NCBI GenBank assembly: GCA_041493035.1
Contig: JBGPYB010000028.1
Coordinates: forward strand, 1-36,455
DNA: 36,455 nt
Origin: JBGPYB01 sp041493035
GTDB lineage: Bacteria > Acidobacteriota > Vicinamibacteria > Fen-336
Direction: 5' to 3'
Shown: piece after piece, positions 1 through 7,721 of the stretch
Layout: the number at the start of each line of letters is the position of its first letter
Position numbering within the stretch: position 1 is the first letter of the stretch
Position numbers and translations under genes: made by a program
The notes under the pieces: model-generated
The model's database searches: none
The model's input: only the letters and a program-made list of their open reading frames with translations
Told to the model about the DNA's origin: nothing

Positions 1-909
1 ATCGAGACTGCGGTCGGAGACGAGGGGGACGCGGTCCGCGGCGCTCGCCTGCAGGCCGGAGAGGGCATCGCGGCCCTGGCGATGGACCGCGACGAGTTGG
101 TGGACGTGGCGTCGCCCTCGAGCCACCCGCGGTACTCCCACAGGTGTGACGAGTTGCCCACGACTCTCCCCTCGTTCCTCGCCGCCCCCCTCCGCCATGG
201 GTCGGTCATGGGCGCCTTGATCGCGGGTGGGCGTAAGGAGGGATTTAGCAAGGACCACTTCGAGATCATCCGCAGCCTCGCCCGTCAGTCGGCCGTCGCG
301 ATCGAAAATGCGCTCCAGCAGGAGAAGTCCGTCAACTTCTTCTCCCACGTCTGCGACATCCTGGTCGGGATCCTGGACGGCATGGACGTCCACTATCCGG
401 GCCATTCGCGACGAGTGGCCGCCTTCTCCGACATGGTGACCCGCCGACTCGGCCTCCCCGACGACGAGCGGCGGCAGGTTCACTTCGCCGGCCTCCTCCA
501 CGACATCGGCAAGGTGCGGCTGGATCCCGCGCTTCTGAACGTGGAGGGAAAGCTCACCGCAGAGACCCGGGCCGAGATCCGGAGGCATCCCGGGTTGGGT
601 GTCGAGATCCTGCGGCCGATCAGCGTGTGGGAGGACATCCTGCCGATCATCCTCTCCCATCACGAGCGCTGGGACGGGAGAGGTTACCCGCGCGCGATCG
701 CGGGCGAGGAGATCCCGCTCGGAGCGCGGATCGTGGCTCTCGCCGAGGTCTTCGACGCGATCAGCCGCCCTGGCCCCCACGTGCCGAAGCGGACCGTGGA
801 CGAGGCGCTGGCCGAGATCGAGCGCTGCGCGGGGACGCAGTTCGATCCCAAGCTGGCGCGGGTCTTCGTGGAGGAGTACCGCCTCCACGCCGAGGACATC
901 AAAGTTTGA
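1..909 (+). CDS. GAF/HD-GYP cyclic-di-GMP phosphodiesterase-like protein (5' end outside window)
   Basis: The reading frame is open from the first base, so the start lies upstream. The first ~110 codons read as the end of a GAF sensor domain (a PLRHGSVMGALIAGG strand, then a helix ending in SAVAIENA). The rest is an HD-GYP domain with its hallmarks intact: HDIGK, HHERWDGRGYP and GARIVALAEVFDAI. HD-GYP domains with these metal-binding residues usually hydrolyse c-di-GMP, so an active cytoplasmic phosphodiesterase gated by a GAF ligand is the likely role. The stop is 71 bases before the next gene on the same strand. The domain call is firm; activity and ligand are inference. Confidence 0.9.
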   Translation: METAVGDEGDAVRGARLQAGEGIAALAMDRDELVDVASPSSHPRYSHRCDELPTTLPSFLAAPLRHGSVMGALIAGGRKEGFSKDHFEIIRSLARQSAVAIENALQQEKSVNFFSHVCDILVGILDGMDVHYPGHSRRVAAFSDMVTRRLGLPDDERRQVHFAGLLHDIGKVRLDPALLNVEGKLTAETRAEIRRHPGLGVEILRPISVWEDILPIILSHHERWDGRGYPRAIAGEEIPLGARIVALAEVFDAISRPGPHVPKRTVDEALAEIERCAGTQFDPKLARVFVEEYRLHAEDIKV

Positions 910-980
910 GCAAGGGGGCGCGCCCTTCGAGTGGCTGGGGGCCGCTGGGTCTCGGAAGGCCAGAAAGCGGAGAGTCACCG

Positions 981-2414
981 ATGAAGCGAGGCCTGGGTCG
1001 CGGCGTGCTATTTGTCTCGATCGCGCTCCTGCTGGGGGCTCCGAAGGCTCCGGCAGCAACTTCACTGCCCGTCGGAATTCTCCCCGCCCAAGCGGACGCC
1101 TACCTGAAGGCGGAGATGAGGGACCGCAGCATCCCCGGGTTGGCCGTGGCGGTCGTTCGCGAGGGCCGAATCGTGGCCGCTCAGGCCTACGGCCTTGCCA
1201 ACCTCGAGCTGGGCGTTCCCGTCACCCTCGACACCGTGTTCCCGATTGCGTCGCTCGACAAGCAGCTCACGGCGTCCGGCATCATGCTCCTGGTCCAGGA
1301 CGGCAAGGTCGGACTCGACGATGACATCGGCCGCTACTTCGTCGATCCGCCGCAATCCTGGAAGGCCATCCGTGTGCGGCACCTGCTGTCCCACACCTCG
1401 GGCCTGCCTGACGTGGTCGCCGAGGAATCGGACGGCCGAATATTCACGACGTACCCCACTGAACAACTGCTCCGGAACGTCCAACGCCAGAACCTTCTCT
1501 TTCTGCCCGGAAACGGTTATTGCTACTCGGACGCCGGCATCTTCCTCGCGCAGCTCGTCACCGAGAGGGCCAGCGGCATGCCGTGGCGGCGCTTCATGGC
1601 CGAGCGGCTGTTCGCTCCGGCAGGCATGACGTCGACGACATTCATGGATGCGGCTCCGATCATCAAGAATCGCGTGGCTGGCCACGCGCTGCTCGAGAGT
1701 GGCGAGATCGTCTCGAACCGCCGCTATGCCTCCATCGACGGGCCCCTTTTCAGCGACGTGGGCGCGACCATCATCGACTTCGCACGCTGGGCAGCGGTCC
1801 TCGACACGGGCCGCGTGCTGCCCAAGGAGCTCCGGGACCAGATGTGGACGCCGGCGGTGCGAGCCGACGACATGTTGTACTGGCGTGACTACGGCTTCGG
1901 CTTCGGACTGGACAGCTATCGGGGTGTGCGGGTGATTCTCCACTCCGGCTACACGGGCGTCGGCATCGTGGTGCTGCCAGAGCAGCGGACGGCGGTCGTC
2001 ATCTTCACGAACCTCGACAACCGATTCGGCACCGACGCCCACGGTCTCGCCCTCGGGGTCGCGGGGATGTACGTGCCCGAGGTTTCACTGTTGGCCATGC
2101 CGACCAAGACCGATCCGGATCCCGGCCGAACCACACGAATCCGCGACGAATTCGCACGGCTCGTCAAGGGTGAGCCCGACCCTCACCTGTTCACACCGCT
2201 TCTATTGGCCGCCCTGCCGAGCAACCTCGGCGACCTCGCGACGCGGGCGCCCCACCTCGGTCCGTTCGAGTCGTTGGTCTTCCTGGACGCGGAGGAGCGG
2301 AACGGCGAACGCCTCCTATACTATCGGGCGACCTTCGCGAAGGCCCGCTTCTTTCTGCGGGTCGCGTTCGACGCCGACGGCAAGATCGCCTGCCTGCAAG
2401 CGATCCACACTTAA
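981..2414 (+). CDS. Secreted serine beta-lactamase-related hydrolase (class C / DD-peptidase-like family)
   Basis: A 477-residue protein whose first ~26 residues form a signal peptide (MKRGLGRG, then a hydrophobic run ending APAA), so it is probably periplasmic. The penicillin-binding/class C fold is seen in Ser91-x-x-Lys94 (SLDK), Tyr182-Ser183-Asp184 as the YxN-type motif, and His321-Ser-Gly as the KTG-equivalent. The C-terminal ~120 residues are an extra domain often seen in this esterase/peptidase group. Family members include DD-peptidases, esterases and beta-lactamases; nothing here decides between them. The frame stays open far upstream, but ATG 981 gives the signal peptide and has a GGAGAG ribosome-binding-like site seven bases before it. 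Confidence 0.88.
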   Translation: MKRGLGRGVLFVSIALLLGAPKAPAATSLPVGILPAQADAYLKAEMRDRSIPGLAVAVVREGRIVAAQAYGLANLELGVPVTLDTVFPIASLDKQLTASGIMLLVQDGKVGLDDDIGRYFVDPPQSWKAIRVRHLLSHTSGLPDVVAEESDGRIFTTYPTEQLLRNVQRQNLLFLPGNGYCYSDAGIFLAQLVTERASGMPWRRFMAERLFAPAGMTSTTFMDAAPIIKNRVAGHALLESGEIVSNRRYASIDGPLFSDVGATIIDFARWAAVLDTGRVLPKELRDQMWTPAVRADDMLYWRDYGFGFGLDSYRGVRVILHSGYTGVGIVVLPEQRTAVVIFTNLDNRFGTDAHGLALGVAGMYVPEVSLLAMPTKTDPDPGRTTRIRDEFARLVKGEPDPHLFTPLLLAALPSNLGDLATRAPHLGPFESLVFLDAEERNGERLLYYRATFAKARFFLRVAFDADGKIACLQAIHT

Positions 2415-2455
2415 CTTGGAGGCGTGACGAAGACGTCGCCGCCTGAAAGGGGCCC

Positions 2456-3301
2456 TTAGCCTCCGACGAGGCTGCGCAGGACGAAGAAGATGTTCTCCCG
2501 GCGCTCCCGGAGGCGGCGATAGAAGTACGGGACCCAGTGGGTGCCGTAGGGGACGTAGATCCTGACGTTCTGCCCCGCAGTCACCAGCTCGTCCCAGCGC
2601 TTCGGCCGAAGGCCGTAGAGCATCTGGAACTCGAAACGGCTCGCCGGAATCTTCTGCGCGACCGCGTACGCAAGGACGTCCTGCACGAGCCCTTCGTCGT
2701 GGGTGGCCATCGCGGGGTAGCTCCCCTCGTCCAGCAGGAGCCGCGCGCACTTCTTGTAGTTGGCCCGGATGTCCTCCATGTCGGTCCACGCGACGGAAGG
2801 GGGCTCTTTGTAGGCCCCCTTGCAGAGGCGGACGCGATCCTTCCGCGCGATCGCCTCTTTGACGTCGTCCTCCGTCCGATGGAGATAGGCCTGGAGCACG
2901 ATCCCTACGTTGTCGTAGCTCTTGCGAAGCTTCTGAAAGGCATCGAGGGTCCGCTGCGTATGCTTCGAGCCCTCCATGTCGAGTCGCACGAAGGCCTTGA
3001 GCTTCCGCCCCTCGTCCAGGATGGCGGAGGTCAGTTCGAGGCAGAAGTCCTCGGCGATGTCGAGACCCATCATCGAGAGCTTGATGGAGACGTTCCTCTC
3101 CATGCTGTCGGGAATCGCGCGGAGGAGGGCTCTATTCGCCTCGGCGCAGCGCCGAGCAGCATCACGGTCGAGCACGTCTTCGCCTAGAAGATCGAAGGTG
3201 GCCCGGATGCCACGCTCATTGAGGCGGCGTCCGGCGGCCACGGCGTCATCGGCGGCTTCACCGGCCACGAACCGACGGGCCAGGAAGGTGAGGGCCTTCA
3301 C
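2456..3301 (-). CDS. Proline dehydrogenase (FAD-dependent, monofunctional)
   Basis: A 281-residue protein of the monofunctional bacterial proline dehydrogenase family, which oxidises proline to pyrroline-5-carboxylate with FAD and feeds electrons to the quinone pool. Family motifs are RLCKGAYKEP (flavin/substrate barrel strand), FEFQMLYGLRP, and YVPYGTHWVPYFYRRLRERREN near the C-terminus, the usual substrate-binding helix. Its GTG start overlaps the queF stop as GTGA (3301-3298), so it is translationally coupled as the last gene of the leftward run. The pyrroline-5-carboxylate dehydrogenase needed to finish proline breakdown is not in the window. Confidence 0.93.
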   Translation of the reverse strand: MKALTFLARRFVAGEAADDAVAAGRRLNERGIRATFDLLGEDVLDRDAARRCAEANRALLRAIPDSMERNVSIKLSMMGLDIAEDFCLELTSAILDEGRKLKAFVRLDMEGSKHTQRTLDAFQKLRKSYDNVGIVLQAYLHRTEDDVKEAIARKDRVRLCKGAYKEPPSVAWTDMEDIRANYKKCARLLLDEGSYPAMATHDEGLVQDVLAYAVAQKIPASRFEFQMLYGLRPKRWDELVTAGQNVRIYVPYGTHWVPYFYRRLRERRENIFFVLRSLVGG

Positions 3302-3663
3302 CGCTTCCTCGTCGGCCTCCGCCCCGCCTTCTCGTAGGTGGCCCGCACCACCGAAGAGATCCCTCCGCGGACGTTGAACTCTCCCTCGACGGTCATGCTC
3401 CGAGGCTTCACGGCGCCCACGAGGTCATCGAGGATCACGTTGGTGACGTGCTCGTAGAAGATCCCTCGATCCCGGTAGGCGAAGAGATAGAGCTTCAGGC
3501 TCTTGAGCTCCACGCAGAGCTTGTCGGGCACGTAGGTGATGCGGATCGTGGCGAAGTCGGGCTGTCCCGTCTTCGGGCAGAGGGCCGTGAATTCGGGGCA
3601 GGTGTGGGTGATGGTGTAGTCGCGGCCCGGATGGGTGTTGGGAAAGGTCTCGAGGGCGGGCAC
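3298..3663 (-). CDS. queF: NADPH-dependent 7-cyano-7-deazaguanine reductase QueF
   Basis: A 121-residue short (type I) QueF that reduces preQ0 to preQ1 in queuosine tRNA-modification synthesis. The catalytic block is FTALCPKTGQPDF, with Cys29 as the thioimide nucleophile and Asp36 as proton donor; Glu52 lies in the conserved VELKSLKLYLF substrate-binding segment. The open frame continues upstream, but homologous sequence begins at the GTG at 3663, which has no ribosome binding site. A TACAAT -10 hexamer ends seven bases before it, which supports a leaderless start. The other que genes are absent, so preQ0 must be made elsewhere. The gene overlaps proline dehydrogenase by four bases with no evident functional link. 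Confidence 0.95.
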   Translation of the reverse strand: MPALETFPNTHPGRDYTITHTCPEFTALCPKTGQPDFATIRITYVPDKLCVELKSLKLYLFAYRDRGIFYEHVTNVILDDLVGAVKPRSMTVEGEFNVRGGISSVVRATYEKAGRRPTRKR

Positions 3664-3670
3664 CGACGCA

Positions 3671-3676
3671 ATTGTA
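3671..3676 (-). promoter_or_regulatory. Predicted -10 hexamer for a leaderless queF transcript
   Basis: TACAAT on the minus strand with seven bases to the GTG start of queF, which places the predicted transcription start at or next to the start codon. No good -35 hexamer is visible. It sits in the 47-base gap between the WYL gene and queF, so queF may be transcribed independently of the genes before it. Confidence 0.5.
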
Positions 3677-3710
3677 GCACCCGGGAATGGAGTCTCCCGA
3701 TGCCGGCTCG

Positions 3711-4700
3711 TCAGCTCCGTGGCCGCGGCGGTTCGAAGTCCACGCGGGCTCTGTCCAGATCCCGCGCGATGTCCTCGCGCAGAGAGGCCGGCGACAGGAC
3801 GCGTGCGTGGGGCAAGAAGCCCTTGATCCAGCTCTTCAGCTCGAAGCCCGGGGCGACGCTCATCCTCAGGATCACCGACCCGTCGGGACCGTCCTCGAGG
3901 GATTGGCTCTCGTGCCAGACGCGCTCGCGGATGTACCCCGACATCTCGTGGGCAAAGGCGATCTCCACCGTCTCGGGCTTTCCCCCGGCGATGCCGAAGG
4001 CGCCGCGGGCGTACTCCGAGACGTTGAAGTCGGCGGGCATCTCGAAGGTGGTCTCGAGCACTCCGATCCCCTCGATGCGCTCCACGGCGAACGTCCGGAC
4101 CTCGCCGTACTCTTGGGCACGGGCGTAGAGATAGAGGCCACCGTGGTAATAGACGACACGGTACGGGTCGAGGGTGTAGGACTTGGTCTTCTTGCTGTTG
4201 AAGGAGAAGTAGGTGATCCGGATCTGCCGCTGGTGGAGGGTGGCGTCGATGAGGGCCGTGATGACGTCCTGCTTCTTCGAGTAGTCTTTCCAGGGATCGG
4301 GACGCGCCGAAAAGAGGTCCTGGATGCGAGCAAGGTACGGAAGGCTCTTGGCCGGCAGGGCCTCGCGAATCTTGACGAAGGCGGACTCGAGGTCCTGGGC
4401 AAAGGGGGCACCACCCAGGAACGAGAGGAGGTTCTTGCCGAAGTAGAGGGCCGCCAGCTCCGCGAGGGTGAACGTCTGGGTCAGGCGTTGCTTGTACCCG
4501 TCGACGAGGCGCCAGAGCTTCCGGCCGTCGGTGCGCTGGTCGTAGAGCGGGAACCCCGCCTCCTGGAGCGCCTCGATGTCGCGGCGAATGGTCCGCTCGG
4601 TGACGTCGTGCTCCGCCGCGAGGTCGGCCGTGGAGGTGTAGCGTCCCGCTTCGATCCTCTTGAGGATCTTCCACTGGCGGATGACCTCGGCGTTCCTCAC
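3711..4700 (-). CDS. HTH/WYL-domain transcriptional regulator (DeoR/PafC-like)
   Basis: A 329-residue regulator. Residues ~8-60 form a winged helix-turn-helix of the HTH_11/DeoR type (STADLAAEHDVTERTIRRDIEALQEAGFPL). A central linker follows, and residues ~145-225 form a WYL domain (YTLDPYRVVYYHGGLYLYARA, with LYLYA in place of the canonical WYL triplet). The C-terminal ~90 residues match the WYL C-terminal extension. WYL domains bind ligands, often nucleic acids or nucleotides, and these proteins regulate DNA-damage or phage-defence genes in other bacteria. The target is unknown. The GTG start overlaps the EAL gene stop as GTGA, so the two are made together. Confidence 0.9.
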   Translation of the reverse strand: MRNAEVIRQWKILKRIEAGRYTSTADLAAEHDVTERTIRRDIEALQEAGFPLYDQRTDGRKLWRLVDGYKQRLTQTFTLAELAALYFGKNLLSFLGGAPFAQDLESAFVKIREALPAKSLPYLARIQDLFSARPDPWKDYSKKQDVITALIDATLHQRQIRITYFSFNSKKTKSYTLDPYRVVYYHGGLYLYARAQEYGEVRTFAVERIEGIGVLETTFEMPADFNVSEYARGAFGIAGGKPETVEIAFAHEMSGYIRERVWHESQSLEDGPDGSVILRMSVAPGFELKSWIKGFLPHARVLSPASLREDIARDLDRARVDFEPPRPRS

Positions 4701-5998
4701 GCCGGCTCCTCTCGGTGGAACAAGAAGCCCTGCCCCAACTCGATGCCGAGGGAGACGAGTGTCGCCCGCTCCCCTTCCCGCTCGACGCCCTCCGCGATGA
4801 CCCGCGCCCGCATCTTCTCGGCCAACCCTCGAAGGGTCTCCAGTAGGCTTCGCTTGATGCTGCTCTTGTCGATATCGCGGACCAGGCTCACGTCGAACTT
4901 CAGGAAGTCGGGCTCCATGGCGGCGAGCGACTGAAGCGACGCGTGGCCCGCACCCATGTCGTCGATCGCAATGCGGTATCCGCGCTCCTTGAGCTTGCGG
5001 AGGGCCTCCTGGAACCCCGGGTGACTCCCCACGGCCAGGCGTTCGGTGATCTCCACGACCACGTCGCGGGGTGTCATGCCGCTCTTGGCCAGAACTGCGT
5101 CCATGCCGCCGCTGAACCACTCGGGGTCGAGGACCGCGGGCGCCGAGGCGTTCAGGAAGAGAAGCTCGCGGCTCCGCAGGCCGGGCGCCGTCCGGATCGC
5201 CGTGGAGCGGCAGAGCCGCTCGAAGTCCACGAGAAGGTCCGTGGCCTCCGCAAAGGAGAACAGCTCCTCCACGGATTCGAACGACGTTGGCCGGGTGACG
5301 CGGGTCAAAGCCTCGTGGCCGATTCCGCGCTGATCGGCCAGCGTGACGATCGGATGGAAGACGGTGCGGACTGCTCCTTCGGCGATGAGTCGCGACAGCT
5401 CCGCATGGCGAGCTGCCTCGATCCCCTCGCGGGCGGTGAGACTCATCAGGATGGCGTCGGACACCGCCTGCTGCACGCCGCGTTCGGACCGCGCCATCGG
5501 ATGCTCACTGAACCGGGCGTGACCCACGGCGAGTCGAATGCTGCGGAGGCCGGTCTCCGCGGCGGACCCGCGCAGAGCCTCCTGAAGCTCGCCGAGGACA
5601 CGATCACGCCGCGACGCCGCGCCGGGGACCCGTTCTTCGCTTCCCAGGAAGACCAGGAAGCGGTCGGAGCGGACGCTGTGAAGGCAGACGACGTCGTCGG
5701 GGCCCAGGACGCCCTTCTCTCGCAGGGCGCGGAGGAGCCCGGCGAACGTCTTGACGGCGGTGTCATACGCCGCCCACCCGAGCTTCGTTTCGTGCCAGCC
5801 CGAACGCCCGAGGTCGAGATAGAGGACCTCGAGAGTCCGCCGAGACTCGAGGAGGCGGCGAATCTCTTCGATGACGGCGGGCAGAGCCGGAAGCCCCGTG
5901 AGCGCATCGAAGAGGTGGCCCTTGAAGCGGAGCCATTCGGTGCGTAAACGGAAATAGTCGGCGTCCGGCGCCGCCTGAAGCGAGTCTCTCCCTGCCAA
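4697..5998 (-). CDS. Degenerate-GGDEF / EAL-domain c-di-GMP phosphodiesterase
   Basis: A 433-residue soluble protein. Residues ~27-195 look like a GGDEF fold that has lost the GGDEF signature (SDRFLVFLG occupies that position), so no cyclase activity is expected. Residues ~203-433 are an EAL domain with the full catalytic set visible: Glu229 in EALTR, Asn283, Glu316, Asp346-Asp347 (DDMGAG), Lys367, Glu403 in AEGVE and Gln423. An active c-di-GMP phosphodiesterase is therefore likely. The start is TTG: an in-frame stop lies close upstream, and the promoter's -10 TAGACT ends nine bases before the codon. It is the first gene of a leftward run and overlaps the WYL regulator. Confidence 0.9.
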   Translation of the reverse strand: MAGRDSLQAAPDADYFRLRTEWLRFKGHLFDALTGLPALPAVIEEIRRLLESRRTLEVLYLDLGRSGWHETKLGWAAYDTAVKTFAGLLRALREKGVLGPDDVVCLHSVRSDRFLVFLGSEERVPGAASRRDRVLGELQEALRGSAAETGLRSIRLAVGHARFSEHPMARSERGVQQAVSDAILMSLTAREGIEAARHAELSRLIAEGAVRTVFHPIVTLADQRGIGHEALTRVTRPTSFESVEELFSFAEATDLLVDFERLCRSTAIRTAPGLRSRELLFLNASAPAVLDPEWFSGGMDAVLAKSGMTPRDVVVEITERLAVGSHPGFQEALRKLKERGYRIAIDDMGAGHASLQSLAAMEPDFLKFDVSLVRDIDKSSIKRSLLETLRGLAEKMRARVIAEGVEREGERATLVSLGIELGQGFLFHREEPA

Positions 5999-6007
5999 GA
6001 TGAGGAG

Positions 6008-6036
6008 AGTCTAGGGGAGGCCTCGCGTGGTTTCAA
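6008..6036 (-). promoter_or_regulatory. Promoter of the EAL-WYL run
   Basis: On the minus strand TTGAAA (6036-6031) is followed after 17 bases by TAGACT (6013-6008). The predicted transcription start falls about three bases before the TTG start at 5998, so the message is nearly leaderless. This is one of the few short-leader promoters here that also has a good -35. Confidence 0.65.
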
Positions 6037-6041
6037 TGAGC

Positions 6042-6047
6042 TATACT
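6042..6047 (+). promoter_or_regulatory. Predicted -10 for the zinc-ribbon / nucleoside salvage operon
   Basis: TATACT on the plus strand, 24 bases before the ATG at 6072. The leader carries GGAGG at 6062-6066 with a five-base spacer, so this is a conventional leader. No strong -35 was found. It is divergent from, and nearly back to back with, the EAL promoter. Confidence 0.5.
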
Positions 6048-6071
6048 GCCGTCCTCTTCCCGGAGGACCGG

Positions 6072-6395
6072 ATGTCGGAGCGTCCCCTCAGGCTCGGCGA
6101 CGTGCTCGACGACTACTGTCCGCGCTGCCGCCTCCTGTTGAACCACGACGTGGCGAGCCTCGTGGAGGGCGTCGCGGCCAAGGTCACCTGTCGCACCTGC
6201 TACAACACCCACGACTACCGGAATGCCCAGGTCCCGCCCAAGCGCCCGTCGAAGAAGGCCGTGGAAAAGAAGAGCCTGATGGAGCAGGTCCTAGCGGGAA
6301 TCCCCGAGCCCCCGCCCCCACCGCCGCCTCCCGAAGCCCCGATGCGCAAGAAGCGCGACCTCTGGGCGGATGTCGAGCGGCTCCGGAAGAAGTAA
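6072..6395 (+). CDS. Small zinc-ribbon protein with proline tract
   Basis: A 107-residue protein of unknown function. CPRC (residues ~16-19) and CRTC (~40-43) form a four-cysteine zinc ribbon. The middle is basic (PPKRPSKKAVEKK), followed by an eight-proline run and a basic C-terminus. Such proteins often bind nucleic acid or act as adaptors. ATG 6072 is chosen because it has a strong GGAGG; a GTG at 6027 with AGGGGAGG before it would add 15 residues. The pyrimidine phosphorylase starts six bases after its stop codon, so it opens the nucleoside operon. Confidence 0.75.
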   Translation: MSERPLRLGDVLDDYCPRCRLLLNHDVASLVEGVAAKVTCRTCYNTHDYRNAQVPPKRPSKKAVEKKSLMEQVLAGIPEPPPPPPPPEAPMRKKRDLWADVERLRKK

Positions 6396-6400
6396 GCCCC

Positions 6401-7705
6401 TTGCGCGCCGTCGACGTCATCCAGCGGAAGCGCGACGGTCATGAGCTGAGCGCTGAGGAGCTGACCTTCTTCATCGGCGCCTACGCCCGCGGCGAGGTGC
6501 CCGACTACCAGGCCTCCGCGCTGACGATGGCGACGTTCTTTCGCGGCATGTCCAAGGCCGAGACCGTGGCACTGACGGAAGCCATGATGCGGACGGGCGA
6601 GGTGCTGGACCTCTCGGACATCGCCGGGCCCAAGGTCGACAAGCACTCCACGGGCGGCGTGGGTGACAAGACGAGCCTTGTCCTCGGCCCGTTGGCTGCG
6701 GCCTGCGGCGTCGTCGTGCCGATGATCTCGGGGCGAGGCCTCGGTCATACCGGCGGGACCCTCGACAAGCTCGAGTCGATCCCCGGTTTCAGGGTCGGCC
6801 TCTCGCTCCCCGAGTTCCGGGCCGTGCTTGGGAAGTGCGGTATCGGTCTCATCGGCCAGACCGCGGAGATCGCTCCAGCCGATCGAAAGCTCTACGCGCT
6901 TCGCGACGTGACCGCCACCGTCGAGAGCCGTCCGCTCATCGCGGCGTCGATCATGAGCAAGAAGATGGCCGAGGGGATCTCGGCCCTCGTCCTCGATGTA
7001 AAGACCGGGGACGGCGCCTTCTTGCCAGCCTTCGAGGATTCGAAGGCGCTCGCCGAAGCCATGGTCGCGATCGGTCGCGGCATGGGACGCAAGATGGCCT
7101 GTTTGATCACCGACATGGACCAGCCCCTAGGGCGGGCGGCCGGCAACGCCCTCGAGATCGCCGAATGCATCGGGACGCTCCGCGGACATGGCCCGGCGGA
7201 CACCGAATCGCTCTCGGTCGAGCTGGCGGCCTGGATGGTGTTCCTGGGTGACGCCGCGGCCGACCTGGCGGCTGCGCGGACCCGCGTCCGGCGGGCCCTG
7301 GAGTCCGGCGCGGGCCTCCGCAAGTTCCAGGAGGTGATCGAGCTCCAGGGGGGGGACCCGCGCGTCTGCGACGACACCGGTCGCCTCCCACGCGCTCAGG
7401 AGACCGTGGACGTGACTGCGGATCACGAAGGCGTCGTGTCGCGCATCGCCTGCCGTGCCGCGGGCCACGCCATCATGCTGTTGGGCGCCGGGCGTGAGAC
7501 GGTCGCGAGTGCCATCGACCCCGCCGTGGGCGTCGTCTTCCACAAGAAGGTGGGGGACGCCGTCAAGAAGGGTGAGCCCCTTCTCACCGTCCACGCGAAC
7601 GATCGCCGTCGTCTCGACGAGGGTCTCGGTTTGCTGAAACGAGCCGTCGAGATCGGCGCGGCGCCCAAGTCCCCTGCCCCGCTGATCCGCGAGATCCTTT
7701 CTTGA
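6401..7705 (+). CDS. pdp: Pyrimidine-nucleoside / thymidine phosphorylase
   Basis: A 434-residue enzyme that splits thymidine, deoxyuridine or uridine with phosphate into base and (deoxy)ribose-1-phosphate. Family motifs are DKHSTGGVGDKTS (phosphate binding), SGRGLGHTGGTLDKLESIPG (family signature) and SKKMAEGISALVLDVKTGDGAF. The C-terminal alpha/beta domain with GVVFHKKVGDAVKKGEPL is also present. The length matches the dimeric family. The start is TTG at 6401, where homology begins (LRAVDVIQRKRDG). It is followed by the nupC-type transporter and purine phosphorylase, so the operon salvages imported nucleosides. Pdp and DeoA types cannot be told apart by eye. Confidence 0.94.
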   Translation: MRAVDVIQRKRDGHELSAEELTFFIGAYARGEVPDYQASALTMATFFRGMSKAETVALTEAMMRTGEVLDLSDIAGPKVDKHSTGGVGDKTSLVLGPLAAACGVVVPMISGRGLGHTGGTLDKLESIPGFRVGLSLPEFRAVLGKCGIGLIGQTAEIAPADRKLYALRDVTATVESRPLIAASIMSKKMAEGISALVLDVKTGDGAFLPAFEDSKALAEAMVAIGRGMGRKMACLITDMDQPLGRAAGNALEIAECIGTLRGHGPADTESLSVELAAWMVFLGDAAADLAAARTRVRRALESGAGLRKFQEVIELQGGDPRVCDDTGRLPRAQETVDVTADHEGVVSRIACRAAGHAIMLLGAGRETVASAIDPAVGVVFHKKVGDAVKKGEPLLTVHANDRRRLDEGLGLLKRAVEIGAAPKSPAPLIREILS

Positions 7706-7721
7706 GCTAGGCTCTCACCCC

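Noticed and set aside
4701..5120. Upstream extension of the WYL regulator frame
   Set aside because: It lies inside the EAL gene in another frame. The HTH begins right after GTG 4700.
6302..6336. CCN-rich tract as a DNA repeat
   Set aside because: It encodes a plain polyproline run in a small zinc-ribbon protein. No repeat unit extends outside the gene.
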